The notes under the pieces: generated by a model
What the model was told of the DNA's origin: nothing
Database searches by the model: none
What the model saw: only the letters and a program-made list of their open reading frames with translations
Assembly: GCA_014529385.2 (NCBI GenBank)
Contig: CM043944.1
Location: 64,369,248 to 64,433,247 of the forward strand
DNA: 64,000 nt
Direction of reading: 5' to 3'
DNA from: Adiantum capillus-veneris
Lineage: Eukaryota > Streptophyta > Polypodiopsida > Polypodiales > Pteridaceae
Position numbers and translations under genes: made by a program
In this document: in pieces, positions 1-10,050 of the stretch
How the letters are laid out: each line of letters opens with the position of its first letter
How positions within the stretch are numbered: position 1 is the first letter of the stretch

Positions 1-624
1 TGCTGCATCAGCTTTTCCCATTTCCACCTCTTGTGCTATATCTGCAATCACAATATCAATCTGCTCTTCTGCAACTTTCTCCTCAGCTACATCCTGCATC
101 AAAAAACTATTAGTAAAATTCTCCTCTTTCTTTTCTGCCTCTGCAAGCTGCTGTCTCTGATTCTCTTCCATCTGCTGAACGTGCTGCTTCAAACAGTCTC
201 TCTCCTTTTGCAATTCCTCCACTTCCTTCAACAATTGTGCTTCTACCTCATGCACTAACCCTGCCTTTATCACCTCATATGGATACTTAATGACAAATCT
301 CATTCTCTCCTTGGTCTTTTGCCACATCTCCTGTGCAACCAAAGCTAACTGCTGCTTGAGGATAGACACTTCTCCTTCTTTCATTAATACTGCACTCAAG
401 CTAATTTCCTCCTGTGCCAACATTTGTTGCTCTAGTACCTGCAAAGGTTCCAATCTCAACCTCTGCATCTCCACAGTGACCTGTAACTCTGCATTCCTCT
501 TTGCCATGTCTTCCAACTCCAAAGCAACCGCTGCCTCCACTTTCTCAGTCCATTGCTTAAACTCCCCCGATGATCTCTTCACTTTTGCTAACTCCATCTT
601 CTGTTTCCTCCATATCCTACTCAT
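1..624 (-). CDS. Element A: coiled-coil C-terminal ORF, open to the window edge
   Basis: The minus strand is open from an ATG at 624 to base 1, at least 208 codons, with no stop inside the window. The product is Glu/Gln/Lys-rich with heptad-like Leu/Val spacing, so a long coiled coil is likely. The start overlaps the stop of the preceding ORF by 8 bases, and this frame is the same one used by gag-pol of element A. This suggests that a single long reading frame has been split by small indels. It lies downstream of the integrase, where some plant gypsy lineages carry an additional ORF. I recognise no domain. The 3' LTR of A should lie beyond the left edge. Confidence 0.55.
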   Translation of the reverse strand, partial: MSRIWRKQKMELAKVKRSSGEFKQWTEKVEAAVALELEDMAKRNAELQVTVEMQRLRLEPLQVLEQQMLAQEEISLSAVLMKEGEVSILKQQLALVAQEMWQKTKERMRFVIKYPYEVIKAGLVHEVEAQLLKEVEELQKERDCLKQHVQQMEENQRQQLAEAEKKEENFTNSFLMQDVAEEKVAEEQIDIVIADIAQEVEMGKADAA

Positions 625-1057
625 ACTTTACTTTCATCATAGCTATCTGCTCTTCAAACTCTTTCACCTGTGACACCTGTCCTTTAAACTCCATCAACTT
701 TTCTGCATACCTTTCAGCTTGCATACTCTGAACCTTCAGCATATTATTCTGCTGCCTCACAAATTCCTGCACCTGCTGCAGCATCTGAACTACTTTATCA
801 CTGTCCAATTTCCCAGTATCTACTGATACTCCAGAGACTTCCTCAGCACTAAAGTCTAACCTGGAAAACACTCTGCTGACTGGTTCAGACTTCTTCCTCT
901 TGTTGGATAATGTGAAAGCCTTACCAAGCTTTATTGGTGTTTCCTCTGCTTTTACCTGCATTGGTGAATCAACATCCATTGTGCCAAAATCTGCAAACTG
1001 CATTTTTGCTGTGATTTCTTCAAAGGCCTCTCCTGGAGTATATTTGGCTTTCACCAA
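617..1057 (-). CDS. Element A: middle piece of the post-integrase additional ORF
   Basis: An open frame of 146 codons lies between the integrase-extension ORF (7-base overlap) and the coiled-coil ORF (8-base overlap), in a different frame from both. It has no ATG of its own at the left-hand junction, so it reads as a frameshifted internal piece of one longer protein rather than a separate gene. The N-terminal half is polar with a basic KRKK cluster. The C-terminal half (QQVQEFVRQQ onward) is coiled-coil-like and leads into the next ORF. Function is unknown. The two short overlaps could be decay frameshifts or, less likely, programmed ones. Confidence 0.5.
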   Translation of the reverse strand: MVKAKYTPGEAFEEITAKMQFADFGTMDVDSPMQVKAEETPIKLGKAFTLSNKRKKSEPVSRVFSRLDFSAEEVSGVSVDTGKLDSDKVVQMLQQVQEFVRQQNNMLKVQSMQAERYAEKLMEFKGQVSQVKEFEEQIAMMKVKYE

Positions 1058-3492
1058 TCCTCATAAGCCTCCATATGCTTAGCATTAAACTTCACAAATC
1101 CTATCTTTTCAGAATGCACCATGATAGGCTGCTCAATCTGAACTGGCTGCTGCTTCTCCTGCACCAGTTTTTCTGCTTTCACAGGCCACCTTGCTTCACC
1201 ATTCTGTACTCTCTGCGCAAAAAAGAACAATGCTGACAAGTAACCACATAACCTACTATTTACCTGTGTCTTCCTTTTGTCTGAAGAATGAATCTCTGCT
1301 GCCAACTTTTCATACACCCAGTGAGCCCAGCTCACTTCTCCTCCTTGCTCTGCATAGCTCAATGGAGCAAAGTTTTCTTTTGACATATAGTCAAACTTCA
1401 CAATAAAGCATAGCCTCTCTAAGTACCACTTAAGCTGCTCTCTCCTAGCATATGCCACATTCTTTAACATGTAATACTGCCTGCCTCCTTCTCTTGGACC
1501 AAACTCCTTTTTCAGTGCTTCCTCTGAACACTTTGGAATAGGTGTATTAGGATGCAAAGGCAGCTTGAACACCTCAGACACCAACTCCACACTGAGTACC
1601 ACATGCGGTGACACTCTCCCCTTAGTCTTCCTAAGTATTTCCAACTGAGACTTTGCATACACATTGTTTCTACATTCTTCCCAAGGCAGAATCGCAAACT
1701 CATACAATCCTACCTGCTGCAACCATATGGCGTTGCGCTCTGCCTGACAATCTATGTCAACTTTGAAGTCCATAAAAGGTTCCATTAATGCTTGCATCAC
1801 CTTACCTTCTGACACAGGAGTCGGCGTTGGCGTTTCCTCTTCTGCAGAGTCACTGTTTTCGTCTGCACTGCTAATGTCAAGCCGCATAGGCAAAGCTTTG
1901 CTTCTCAAACGTCGCCCCGAACCTTCGGTCTGCTCCTCATCAGGCTGTGGTTGCATGGCCATTAATTGCTTTGCTTTCGGCATGGCAGGACTGAATAAGG
2001 CTTCCTCAAGCGAAAACCCGAATCCTCTGCGCTGCTGCATGTGAACTGGACGTACTGAACTTTTGTTGCATGTATGATTATACTCGCTGCACCATGCACA
2101 CATATCTCCACCCGGTATCCTTGAAGTGCTACGAAACTTCTTTTCAGCACGCTCCCCGAGGCTATTAATCGGGCCTAATAATTTTTTATTAAAAATTCCG
2201 ACTTGGTCAGTTCCGACACAGGTACTCTTCCAACATCTGCAATGCTGAATCGGATGTGCACTTTGGAACTGCCTGCTTCCTCCAACCTGTGAATTATATG
2301 GGATACTATGAAAAGACCTCCTAAAATCCATGCAAGCCATCATTTTTCCTTTTCCTTTTGCTGATTCTGAATCTCCTGGCTGTAGGGGTATTACAGTCAT
2401 ACAGGCTACACTTGGCCAGTCCAAATGAGGTGGCTTTCCCTGAAATTTCTTCAGCCTGAAACCATTAACTGCCTTTTCCACTCTTGTACCAAACACATCA
2501 GCTATGATGAATGTCCCTTGTCCTTTATCCTGCACAATCTGATATGGTCCCTGATATCTCAATGACAATTTACCAGGATGTGGTCCCAGCTTAGAGTTGT
2601 ACAACATTACCCAATCTCCAACCTGAAAGATCTTGAACTTCACATTCTTGGTCACCCATGCTTGTCTTCTTCTTTGTATGACTTCAGTAATGTAAGAGCT
2701 TACCAACCTATCCTCCTCCAGCTGCATCAGATATTTGTTCCTGTGTAGTACTGACAACTTTGGAGACTGCTTCTCTGCTGAGACTCTTAAACTTGGTACC
2801 ACAAACTCCATAGGCACCACAGCTTCCAGCCCATACACCAGCTTGAATGGTGTCATACCAGTAGTGACTTTGAAAGCTGTTCCGAAGGACCATAAGGCAG
2901 AATCCAACTTATCATCCCAATCCTTCTGATTCTCTATCACAATCTTTTTCAAAATCCTTATCAATGTTTTATTGGAGCTCTCAGCCTGACCATTAGCCTG
3001 TGGATGATATGCTGTAGACTTCTTGTGCATAATCATATGTGTCCTTGTTAGCTCTGAAATTACTTCATTCAAAAAATGAGTTCCTCTGTCACTTACCAGC
3101 TCCACTGGACACCCAAACCTGGTCATAATGTTATGATAAAGGAATCTGGCCACACTTGAAGCTTTATTATCCTTCAATGCTATTGCTTCTACCCACTTAG
3201 TGTAATAATCTGTAGCCACTAAAATGTATCTGCATCCCCTCTTGGAAGTTGGTTTGACAGGTCCTACAAAGTCCAAACCCCACTTTTGAAAAGGTTCCAA
3301 AGGCAAAATAGGATGATCCCCCATCCTATCCCTATTTGAATCAGGTTGACCTGTTTTCTGACAAATTACACATCTTTTTGCATGATCATGTGCATCCTTT
3401 AAAACTGTGGGCCACCATAATCCAGCCTGCAAAATCTTCTTCCCTGTAATATCTCCAGAGAAATGCCCTCCTGCTGTGCCTGAATGTGCTTC
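1051..3492 (-). CDS. Element A: integrase followed by a long unknown extension
   Basis: This is the gypsy integrase, in frame with the upstream pol after one TAG at 3493-3495. The zinc-binding domain is visible just after that stop (AHSG...GGHF, then CVIC). The catalytic core follows with D in GLDFVGP, D in SDRGTHF and E in NGQAESSNK. Next come a C-terminal GDWVMLYN / GPYQI segment and then about 450 residues unrelated to integrase. That tail has a Cys-rich linker, an acidic Ser-rich stretch, and a folded-looking part (GLYEFAILPWEECR to LKWYLERLCF) resembling the additional ORF or plant-transposon-protein regions seen in some gypsy families. A separate start at an internal ATG near 1983 (MPKAKQ) is possible. 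The reading frame ends at TGA 1051-1053. Confidence 0.85.
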   Translation of the reverse strand, partial: EAHSGTAGGHFSGDITGKKILQAGLWWPTVLKDAHDHAKRCVICQKTGQPDSNRDRMGDHPILPLEPFQKWGLDFVGPVKPTSKRGCRYILVATDYYTKWVEAIALKDNKASSVARFLYHNIMTRFGCPVELVSDRGTHFLNEVISELTRTHMIMHKKSTAYHPQANGQAESSNKTLIRILKKIVIENQKDWDDKLDSALWSFGTAFKVTTGMTPFKLVYGLEAVVPMEFVVPSLRVSAEKQSPKLSVLHRNKYLMQLEEDRLVSSYITEVIQRRRQAWVTKNVKFKIFQVGDWVMLYNSKLGPHPGKLSLRYQGPYQIVQDKGQGTFIIADVFGTRVEKAVNGFRLKKFQGKPPHLDWPSVACMTVIPLQPGDSESAKGKGKMMACMDFRRSFHSIPYNSQVGGSRQFQSAHPIQHCRCWKSTCVGTDQVGIFNKKLLGPINSLGERAEKKFRSTSRIPGGDMCAWCSEYNHTCNKSSVRPVHMQQRRGFGFSLEEALFSPAMPKAKQLMAMQPQPDEEQTEGSGRRLRSKALPMRLDISSADENSDSAEEETPTPTPVSEGKVMQALMEPFMDFKVDIDCQAERNAIWLQQVGLYEFAILPWEECRNNVYAKSQLEILRKTKGRVSPHVVLSVELVSEVFKLPLHPNTPIPKCSEEALKKEFGPREGGRQYYMLKNVAYARREQLKWYLERLCFIVKFDYMSKENFAPLSYAEQGGEVSWAHWVYEKLAAEIHSSDKRKTQVNSRLCGYLSALFFFAQRVQNGEARWPVKAEKLVQEKQQPVQIEQPIMVHSEKIGFVKFNAKHMEAYEDW

Positions 3493-6033
3493 CTACAGGA
3501 CTGCACTTTGCTCAAATTCTGACACACATCTTCTTATCACTTGATCAATTCCTTTCTTACATAGTGTCCCTGCAACAACTAAATAGGGTCTGGTTTTCAG
3601 TGCAAATTTTCTTCTCTGATCAGCATTGAACTCCCTTGGTATAGTTCCATCAGTCAAAAACATCAGCAACTGATCATACCAAGAATCAGTCACAGCAGTC
3701 TGCACATCAAACAGCTGAGCATCAGGAAGTGCATCATCTACCCCAGTAGGTGCTTCACCTGTTTCAATCCTGCTTAGATAATCTGCAATTACATGCTCCT
3801 TCCCAGGAGTATGCTCAATCTGAAAGTCAAACTCCTGCAACAACAACATCCATCTTGCAAGCCTTCCAGTAAGAAGTGGCTTCTTGATCAAATACAACAA
3901 GGCCTGATGATCAACATGAAAAACTATCTTGTTCCCCAACAAGTAATGCCTGAACTTATTCAATGCATATACCATCCCTAAAGCTTCTCTTTCTGTCACA
4001 GGATAGTTTCTTTCTGCACCTGTGAGAACCCTGCTTGCATAATACACAGGTCTGAACCATCCCTTCTCCTTCTCCTGCATCAGTACAGCTCCTATTGCTA
4101 TATCCGAGGCATCAACAAACACATGAAAAGGCAATGACCAATCAGGTGGCTGCAAAATTGGTGCTACTGATATCATTTTCTTCAACATCTGAAATGATTT
4201 CTGTTGAGGTTCATCCCATACAAATGCCACATCCTTCTTTGTTAATTGAGTTAATGGCAAGCATACATTAGACAAATACCTCAAATATCTGGAGTGCCAC
4301 TTTGTCTGTCCAACAAACCTCATTAATTCTTTAACATTGGTAGGAACTGGTGCTGCTTGAATGGCTTCTATTTTCTTGACATCTATAGCCATTCCTGCTT
4401 CTGACACCACATGTCCTAAAAGTATTCCACTCCTCACAGCAATTACACTTTTATAAGGATTCAGAGCCATCCTGAATTGTCTGCATCTTTCAAAACAGAG
4501 CTTCAGATGTAGCAGATGTTTATCCTTCTTTCCAAACACTGAGAAATCATCCACAAAGACTCTCATAAAGTCCTGTAAGTAAGGTTCAAACACCTTATGA
4601 GCAACAAAATTAAATGAAGGTGGTCCATTGGTTAACCCAAAACTCATCACTGTGTAGGCAAAGGCTCCCCATTCAGTTATAAAAGCTGTTTTATGCTGAT
4701 CCGACTCAGCAACACTAATCTGATTATAACCAGAAAAACCATCCAAAAAGCTGTACATTTCATGACCAGCTACTGCATCCAACACAGCATCACAAAATGG
4801 CATAGGAAAGGGATCAGTAATGGTTGCTACATTCAATTTTCTATAATCCACACATACTCTTAAAGCTCCATTTTTCTTTGGCACAACCAGTATAGGAGAC
4901 AACCATGATACTTCATGTACAGGTTTAATGAACCCTACTGCCAGGAGCTTATCAAGCTCCTCCTTCACCTGTTTGGCAAAGTTAGGATTCATTCTATATC
5001 TTTGCTGCACAATTGGTTTTGCACCCTCTTTCAAATTAATCCTATGCTGATGTAGTGCTGGGTCAATGCCTCTCACCTGAGAATAATCCCAAGCAAACAC
5101 ATCCTTATAATCAACCAATAATTGCAACAGCTGTGCCAGAAATTCCCCTTGAATGTGTGCACTCACTTTGACCATTCTTGGTTCTGCCTCTGTTCCTAAA
5201 TTCAGCTCCTGAAGTTCATCCTTTTCTACCCTGCTAGATGCCCCAAACTTCTTTTCATAAATTTTCTCAGCCATATCCCTGGCCTCCTTTTCTTCCTGCT
5301 GAATCTGTTCCTTATCAGACATAGCATATTTCTGGTCCACCAACTGTAACAGTTCCTTACCCTGCACTGTCTGTCCTGGTGCTAAACCTGTATCTGGCTC
5401 ATCCTGTTCCTTACCTTGCTGTAACATGCTTTCCACATCTACTTCAAACACAGGTACAACAGTTGGATTGGCCTTCAAGAACTCTTCCTCTTGGTCATCT
5501 GTGACCTCATCTGCAAAATTAATAGTCTGAGCAAACAGTGGTTTCTCACTTAATGGAACCATCTTCCTTCCCCTCATAGGTATGGTTACTTTCTTCTTCC
5601 CTTTCTTCAATATGACAACATTTTCTCCCCAGTCCTGTCTTACTTTAGCCAATCTGAACCAAGGTCTTCCTAACAGCATTTCATATGCAGCTGCTGAGTC
5701 TGACATTCTGAGTACCACAAAATTAACAAAAAAGGATAATCCTGACACCTGAATTTCCTGTGCTTTGAGAATTCCCAAAGGTTGTACCCTAGATTGGTCT
5801 GCCATTTTCACCTGAAAAGGTGCTGGAGCCAGAGCTCCCAACTCCATTCTTTTGTACACTGCCTCTGGTAAAATATTCACCCCAGAGCCTCCATCCAATA
5901 ACACATCATCAAAATTTTCTCCAAGAAAATGTACCTTAATAACTGGTACCACAAAGTCCACATCTGCTGGATCAATTCTATTTGCTACTACTGGAGACAA
6001 CTGCCTGTCCATTGTGCCAAGTCCATTCAGGTT
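3493..6033 (-). CDS. Element A: gypsy protease, reverse transcriptase, RNase H
   Basis: This pol region is in the same frame as gag, separated from it only by TAG 6034-6036. An aspartic protease lies near the N-terminus (VLLDGGSGVNIL). The reverse transcriptase runs from about VKEELDKLLAVGF through FVDDFSVFG, which holds the catalytic Asp pair. The RNase H follows (FVDASDIAIGAVL, EREALGMVYAL, VDHQALLYLI). The next stop, TAG at 3493, falls where the integrase zinc domain begins, and CAG would give the expected sequence. No other stop interrupts about 840 codons, so this is the best-preserved gypsy pol in the window. It would copy the element RNA into DNA in cytoplasmic particles. Confidence 0.93.
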   Translation of the reverse strand, partial: NLNGLGTMDRQLSPVVANRIDPADVDFVVPVIKVHFLGENFDDVLLDGGSGVNILPEAVYKRMELGALAPAPFQVKMADQSRVQPLGILKAQEIQVSGLSFFVNFVVLRMSDSAAAYEMLLGRPWFRLAKVRQDWGENVVILKKGKKKVTIPMRGRKMVPLSEKPLFAQTINFADEVTDDQEEEFLKANPTVVPVFEVDVESMLQQGKEQDEPDTGLAPGQTVQGKELLQLVDQKYAMSDKEQIQQEEKEARDMAEKIYEKKFGASSRVEKDELQELNLGTEAEPRMVKVSAHIQGEFLAQLLQLLVDYKDVFAWDYSQVRGIDPALHQHRINLKEGAKPIVQQRYRMNPNFAKQVKEELDKLLAVGFIKPVHEVSWLSPILVVPKKNGALRVCVDYRKLNVATITDPFPMPFCDAVLDAVAGHEMYSFLDGFSGYNQISVAESDQHKTAFITEWGAFAYTVMSFGLTNGPPSFNFVAHKVFEPYLQDFMRVFVDDFSVFGKKDKHLLHLKLCFERCRQFRMALNPYKSVIAVRSGILLGHVVSEAGMAIDVKKIEAIQAAPVPTNVKELMRFVGQTKWHSRYLRYLSNVCLPLTQLTKKDVAFVWDEPQQKSFQMLKKMISVAPILQPPDWSLPFHVFVDASDIAIGAVLMQEKEKGWFRPVYYASRVLTGAERNYPVTEREALGMVYALNKFRHYLLGNKIVFHVDHQALLYLIKKPLLTGRLARWMLLLQEFDFQIEHTPGKEHVIADYLSRIETGEAPTGVDDALPDAQLFDVQTAVTDSWYDQLLMFLTDGTIPREFNADQRRKFALKTRPYLVVAGTLCKKGIDQVIRRCVSEFEQSAVL

Positions 6034-6480
6034 CTACAGCTTTCTGAACAATCTGTCTTTGAAAGCTGGAACCAATTGCAACAACTGATCCAAAGATAAT
6101 TGAAGAGGTGAGCTAATAAGTATTTCAAACCAGTCCTTATCCTGTTTATTCTCCACCTCCTTACTCCCATTATTCTGCTCTTGCTTCTCATTTGGGTCAT
6201 CCTCAATATCCACCTGCTTTGCCTGATGTTTAGCAATCCTTTTTGTAACTTGATCTCTTACCCCTTTTTGCTCCTTCCAATCCAAAGGTGCTTTATCCTT
6301 AGACCTAGTCACTGCCAGAACTTCAACATGATCCTCCTGCACACATTGGTTACAGTCACAAGCCCATTGATGTTCCTCTTCATTCCCTTGTTGCTCCTGT
6401 TCTTGGTCAGTATCTTGAATCTGCTCATCCTGAGAAAACACATCAAACAAGATTACATTTGCCTGAGCTGCTGGCTGATT

Positions 6481-6513
<33 letters not shown>

Positions 6514-7995
6514 CTGATTTCCAGGTTGATTGGGCTGATTATATCTCACAATGGGCATTCCCCTTTCTTCCCTATGCTTCACCCATAAAGCACAATTGGG
6601 ACCTACCCAGTGATCTGGTGCACCACAGTACACACAGGGTCTCCTATTATTATTGTTCTCCTGCTCTCTCCAAGGAGGTCTAGGAGGTCTTGCCCTCTGA
6701 AATGGTGGTCTTCCCCTAAATGGTACTGCTTGATTTGCTCCAATTTCTGGTCTTCCTCTTCCTATGTTAGGTGCTGTCTGCCCTATATTCTTTGGATTAT
6801 ACCAACAGCTAGCAGTGCTATGTCCATCCCTTTCACAAATGTGACAATACACTTTTTCTTTAGGTGCTACAACAGAATAACCAAACTTTTTAAGTTTGCC
6901 TACCAAATCTTGCTCAATGCTCTGCTTTTGCTTGACTTTCTTCTTCTTACTGATCTGTTTCTTCTTTCTTTTTTCTGTTTCCTCATCACTGTCTGATGGT
7001 GAGTCTGAATCTGAGTTCCCACTGGAATCTGTGTCTTCAGATGCTTCATCTGAATCTGAGTCACTGTCTTCTTTTCCTTTTGCCTTGGTCATGCCAAGTC
7101 TCTTCTCCACCCTTGCAGCAGCAGTAACAAGGTCATCTAGACCTCCAGCAATATCAATGCTAGCTACTGCTCCCTTTAAGCTGCTTCTCAATCCTTTCAA
7201 AAAATAACCTGCTAACATTTCATTAGTGGGTCTTTCATTCCCTTGCAATCTTTCTACTAAAATTCTGAACTTCTGTGCATAGTCTTCAACCAGCATCTTA
7301 TTTTGCTTAATGTCTCTGAGTTTTCTCAGGACATCAGTCGGAGTCTTCTCCTTTCTAAATCTCTGCAGAAATGCCTGCTTCAAAGCATTATAAGTAGCAA
7401 AATGTGCAATACCATATTGGCTAAACCAACTCATGGCCTTTCTAAATCTCTGCAGAAATGCCTGCTTCAAAGCATTATAAGTAGCAAAATGTGCAATACC
7501 ATATTGGCTAAACCAACTCATGGCCTTTCCTTCCAATGTGGCAGCAAACTGTTCCATCTTAACTCCATCAGCATACATCACCTGATAGCCACTTGCCTGC
7601 CACTTAGTTTCAAATTGTGCCACATGACAGTCAGCATCTTCCTTACTCCCTGCTCTAAACTTGGCTGCCTTGACCTTTGGGTTGGGTGGTGGTTGAGCCA
7701 TTGGGATGGGTTGTGGTGGTCTCCTAGGTCTTTGCCTGGTAGCCCCCTGAAGTGGGTCAAACTGGATCCTTCTCCTGGTGGTTCTTCTTGCCAGGAATAA
7801 ACCTCCAATAAATTGCCTCACTCTCTTTTCTCCTGCTGCTCCTGATCCTACCCCTCCTTGGTCTACAGGTTGCTGCCTCTGAGCATCGGGTGATTGCTGA
7901 TTGTCATGATCATAGTTAAATGGATCAATGTTTCCAGCCTGTGCTTGAGCCCTTGTGTAGTACACTCTTCCTACTCTCCTGTCTCCTTCTGACAT
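6034..7995 (-). CDS. Element A: gag polyprotein with two zinc knuckles
   Basis: This 653-codon gag starts at ATG 7993-7995. The capsid-type gag domain covers roughly residues 110-290, with a typical GKAMSWFSQ motif. Two zinc knuckles follow: CHICERDGHSTASC (CX2CX4HX4C) and CVYCGAPDHWVGPNC (CX2CX4HX5C), around a basic Arg/Pro region. A polyglutamine run follows, then an acidic Gln-rich tail. A 29-residue segment beginning AMSWFSQYG is perfectly duplicated in tandem (DNA 7347-7433 and 7434-7520). The frame continues into pol after one TAG, so either suppression or a CAG-to-TAG mutation separates them. It packages element RNA. Confidence 0.92.
7347..7520 (-). repeat. Perfect 87-bp in-frame tandem duplication in gag of A
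   Basis: Two adjacent copies of an 87-bp unit (29 codons) lie inside the gag domain and read identically. The frame is preserved. Identity over the whole unit implies a recent replication-slippage or unequal-crossover event, later than most of the decay in this window. Confidence 0.9.
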
Positions 7996-8020
7996 GCATC
8001 ATTACTTGAAAATAAACGTT

Positions 8021-8038
8021 AACCCAGCGGGATCGCCA
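8021..8038 (-). promoter_or_regulatory. Primer binding site of element A
   Basis: Reading on the minus strand, TGGCGATCCCGCTGGGTT follows the LTR end by a few bases. The TGG start matches the CCA end of a tRNA. The sequence resembles the TGGCGAC..CGCTGGG primer sites of some large plant gypsy elements such as the Ogre group. The exact tRNA was not determined. Confidence 0.7.
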
Positions 8039-8042
8039 AATG

Positions 8043-8423
8043 TGTTGTGGGTTAGGTCAACACATGAACATCATACACAGCAAGAATAACCATCTACTCC
8101 ACCATACTTCATCAACAACAATTCAGACACAGTAAACATAACTACTCAAAGAATATCAGAGTAAGCAGATACAATACACTGAATAGTTGCTGCACTGCAC
8201 CATCATCATCACATTCATATCAGAGAACAGATACCTCGTGCGCAGATACATTCCCCACTTATATAGATAAATCCGACTTAACTACCCAGTCACAAGACAT
8301 TCAACAGACTGCAACTGAAATACAGTTACATCCGACTTGGCAAAATACAGCTCAGTAAATATCCGATAATTCAAAATCCAACTTAGCTATTCAGAGTCAG
8401 TTTCTAACATGTGCCTCTCAACA
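8043..8423 (-). repeat. 5' LTR of element A (about 381 bp)
   Basis: On the minus strand the repeat begins TGTTGAGAGG at 8423 and ends CCACAACA at 8043, just before the primer site. A TATA-like CTATATAAGTGGGG lies near 8252-8266 on the minus strand. A TCCGACTT-type motif recurs several times. The matching 3' LTR is outside the window, so the ends rest on TG/CA, the short inverted repeat and primer-site position only. The sequence immediately to the right is the interior of the LTR of element B, which shows A inserted there. Confidence 0.78.
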
Positions 8424-8944
8424 ACTGCTGTTTTGGCACATATACACACAGCCAGACAACTGGGGCTTACAGTCACATGGCCTATGTAGATAATGATTTC
8501 TTCATTTCTAAATTCTAGAATTTCTCCCCCCTCCTCCCCTATATAAAGAGGGGCCACCATCACACTAAACACACACAACATCACCAAAGAACACACTATG
8601 CATTGTGTGTGCCTAGTACACACACACACACCCACACCATCACCATCACCGCAATCACCATGCTTGTCTTGAGCATGACCTCTACACCCTTGGCTATGGA
8701 AGATGAAGGGCAACTAAATGAAGGATGATGGTCATAATCCTCGTGCGAGTCTTCGCCATCAACTCCCACCTATCCACCATGTGCTCTACCACTCTCTCCC
8801 TTCTCATTCCCCTACCCTATGCTCCCCATTTCATCGCCTAATTCTCTAAATAAAGCTTGAGGTTTTGTGAGTATGTTTTCTTGCAATGTTTTGCCCATGT
8901 GAGGTGTGCGGAATCGCCACCTAGTCTTGTGTTTACCCCCTGTC

Positions 8945-8981
<37 letters not shown>

Positions 8982-9191
8982 TGATCTCATTCCCCTTCCT
9001 TTTCATCATTACTCCCAAGCATCCATCTCTCTTGGATGAAAACTTTGTTATGGTGGTGTGTTGTTTGCGTCCTAGCCGCTGAAGCTAGGTGGTGCCCCCT
9101 GTTTGCTTTACCATGACGGCCTCGAGGCGCGCCATTCGGTCCCCGGTGTTTTAGAGGCCGTTGGGGTTCGGGGTTCGCTTTGCTCCCGTCA
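8424..9191 (+). repeat. 5' LTR of element B, 5'-truncated by insertion of A
   Basis: This stretch aligns along its length with 13222-13978. It has a TATA box (CTATATAAAGAGGGG near 8539), an AATAAA near 8850, a CT microsatellite, and the shared end GCTCCCGTCA. The upstream 630 bp of the LTR is missing because element A interrupts it, and should lie left of the window. Compared with the 3' copy it has one extra segment (about 8731-8805) and lacks a segment containing a second GTGCGGATTCGCC motif, so the two LTRs have diverged by indels. Confidence 0.85.
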
Positions 9192-9193
9192 TT

Positions 9194-9211
9194 TGGTGCC
9201 CCCACGGAGGA
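9194..9211 (+). promoter_or_regulatory. Primer binding site of element B
   Basis: TGGTGCCCCCACGGAGGA begins two bases after the 5' LTR terminus (CCCGTCA TT). This fits a tRNA 3' CCA-primed site and fixes the orientation of element B as plus. Confidence 0.65.
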
Positions 9212-10050
9212 TCTTTTCATGAAACCCTTCAGTTTACAAGACTGAAACCCTTAAACTATTGTGAATGGATGATGGCTAGCAGGATTTGCTAATTGGACGA
9301 CAGAAGAAGAAGAGCTCCAAGCACAACTAGACGAACTCCGCATCTCCATCGAAGCTCGAGTGCCAGGCGTAACGGTAATCGATTTGCAGTGGGAGAGTCA
9401 ACCAACACGCCAAACCCAGTGGATATACATAGGCCAAGTGCCAAGAAGAAGAAGGAGAAGGTCGAAACCATGTCCGCAACCTACAACCAACCCACAACAA
9501 CAAAATGGAAGGAGCTCTACACAATAGAGAATCAACACTATTCTACTTTGAGAATCGGGTAACTCAAGTCACCGAGGTAATTATCACAGTCAGTTTTCAA
9601 GTCGCACCTGATGCTGCAGCACAGATAACGGAATCATTGGCTCACACTCTCACTAGAGAAACTAGGGATCTACTGAGTTTGTTTCAGGAAAGAACACCAC
9701 CCTCTCCCACAAGCTTGGACAGTGACTAAGCACCTCTAAGCTTCACATGAATCAGTACAACCTACCTCAAGACAGATCACACATACCAACACGAGTACGC
9801 TCAATCAAGGTAATACTGGATTTGAAGGCTCACTACCAGCATGTCATTGACACCATGCTGGGTGGGGAGCGGTCTTTTTGAGGTTCTGGCATCAGATCAA
9901 CCATTTGTCTTACCTTTGGTACAAGGCAATGTACCGTTTGAAGTTTTAATCTATGTCCTAGTATAAGAGGGTATACACGCCTCCTTGTAAAGAAGAACAA
10001 AAACTTTTGCAAGCTAAGAAGTGTGTCTTTCTAGCTCTCTCTCAGTAATC
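9212..10050 (+). other. Element B leader with gag-like N-terminal remnants
   Basis: This is an 840-bp leader between the primer site and the gag ATG. Around 9291-9530 one frame reads TEEEELQAQLDELRISIEA followed by a basic Arg/Pro/Gln stretch. It resembles a gag N-terminus but ends in a stop. Further open pieces occur to 9729 in another frame. I see no intact gene. It may be decayed coding sequence or an untranslated leader. Confidence 0.4.

Noticed and set aside
290-673. Plus-strand ORF of 127 codons at the left end
   Set aside because: It lies opposite the open minus-strand coiled-coil frame of element A. Its Ser/Cys/Leu-rich composition is that of an antisense shadow.
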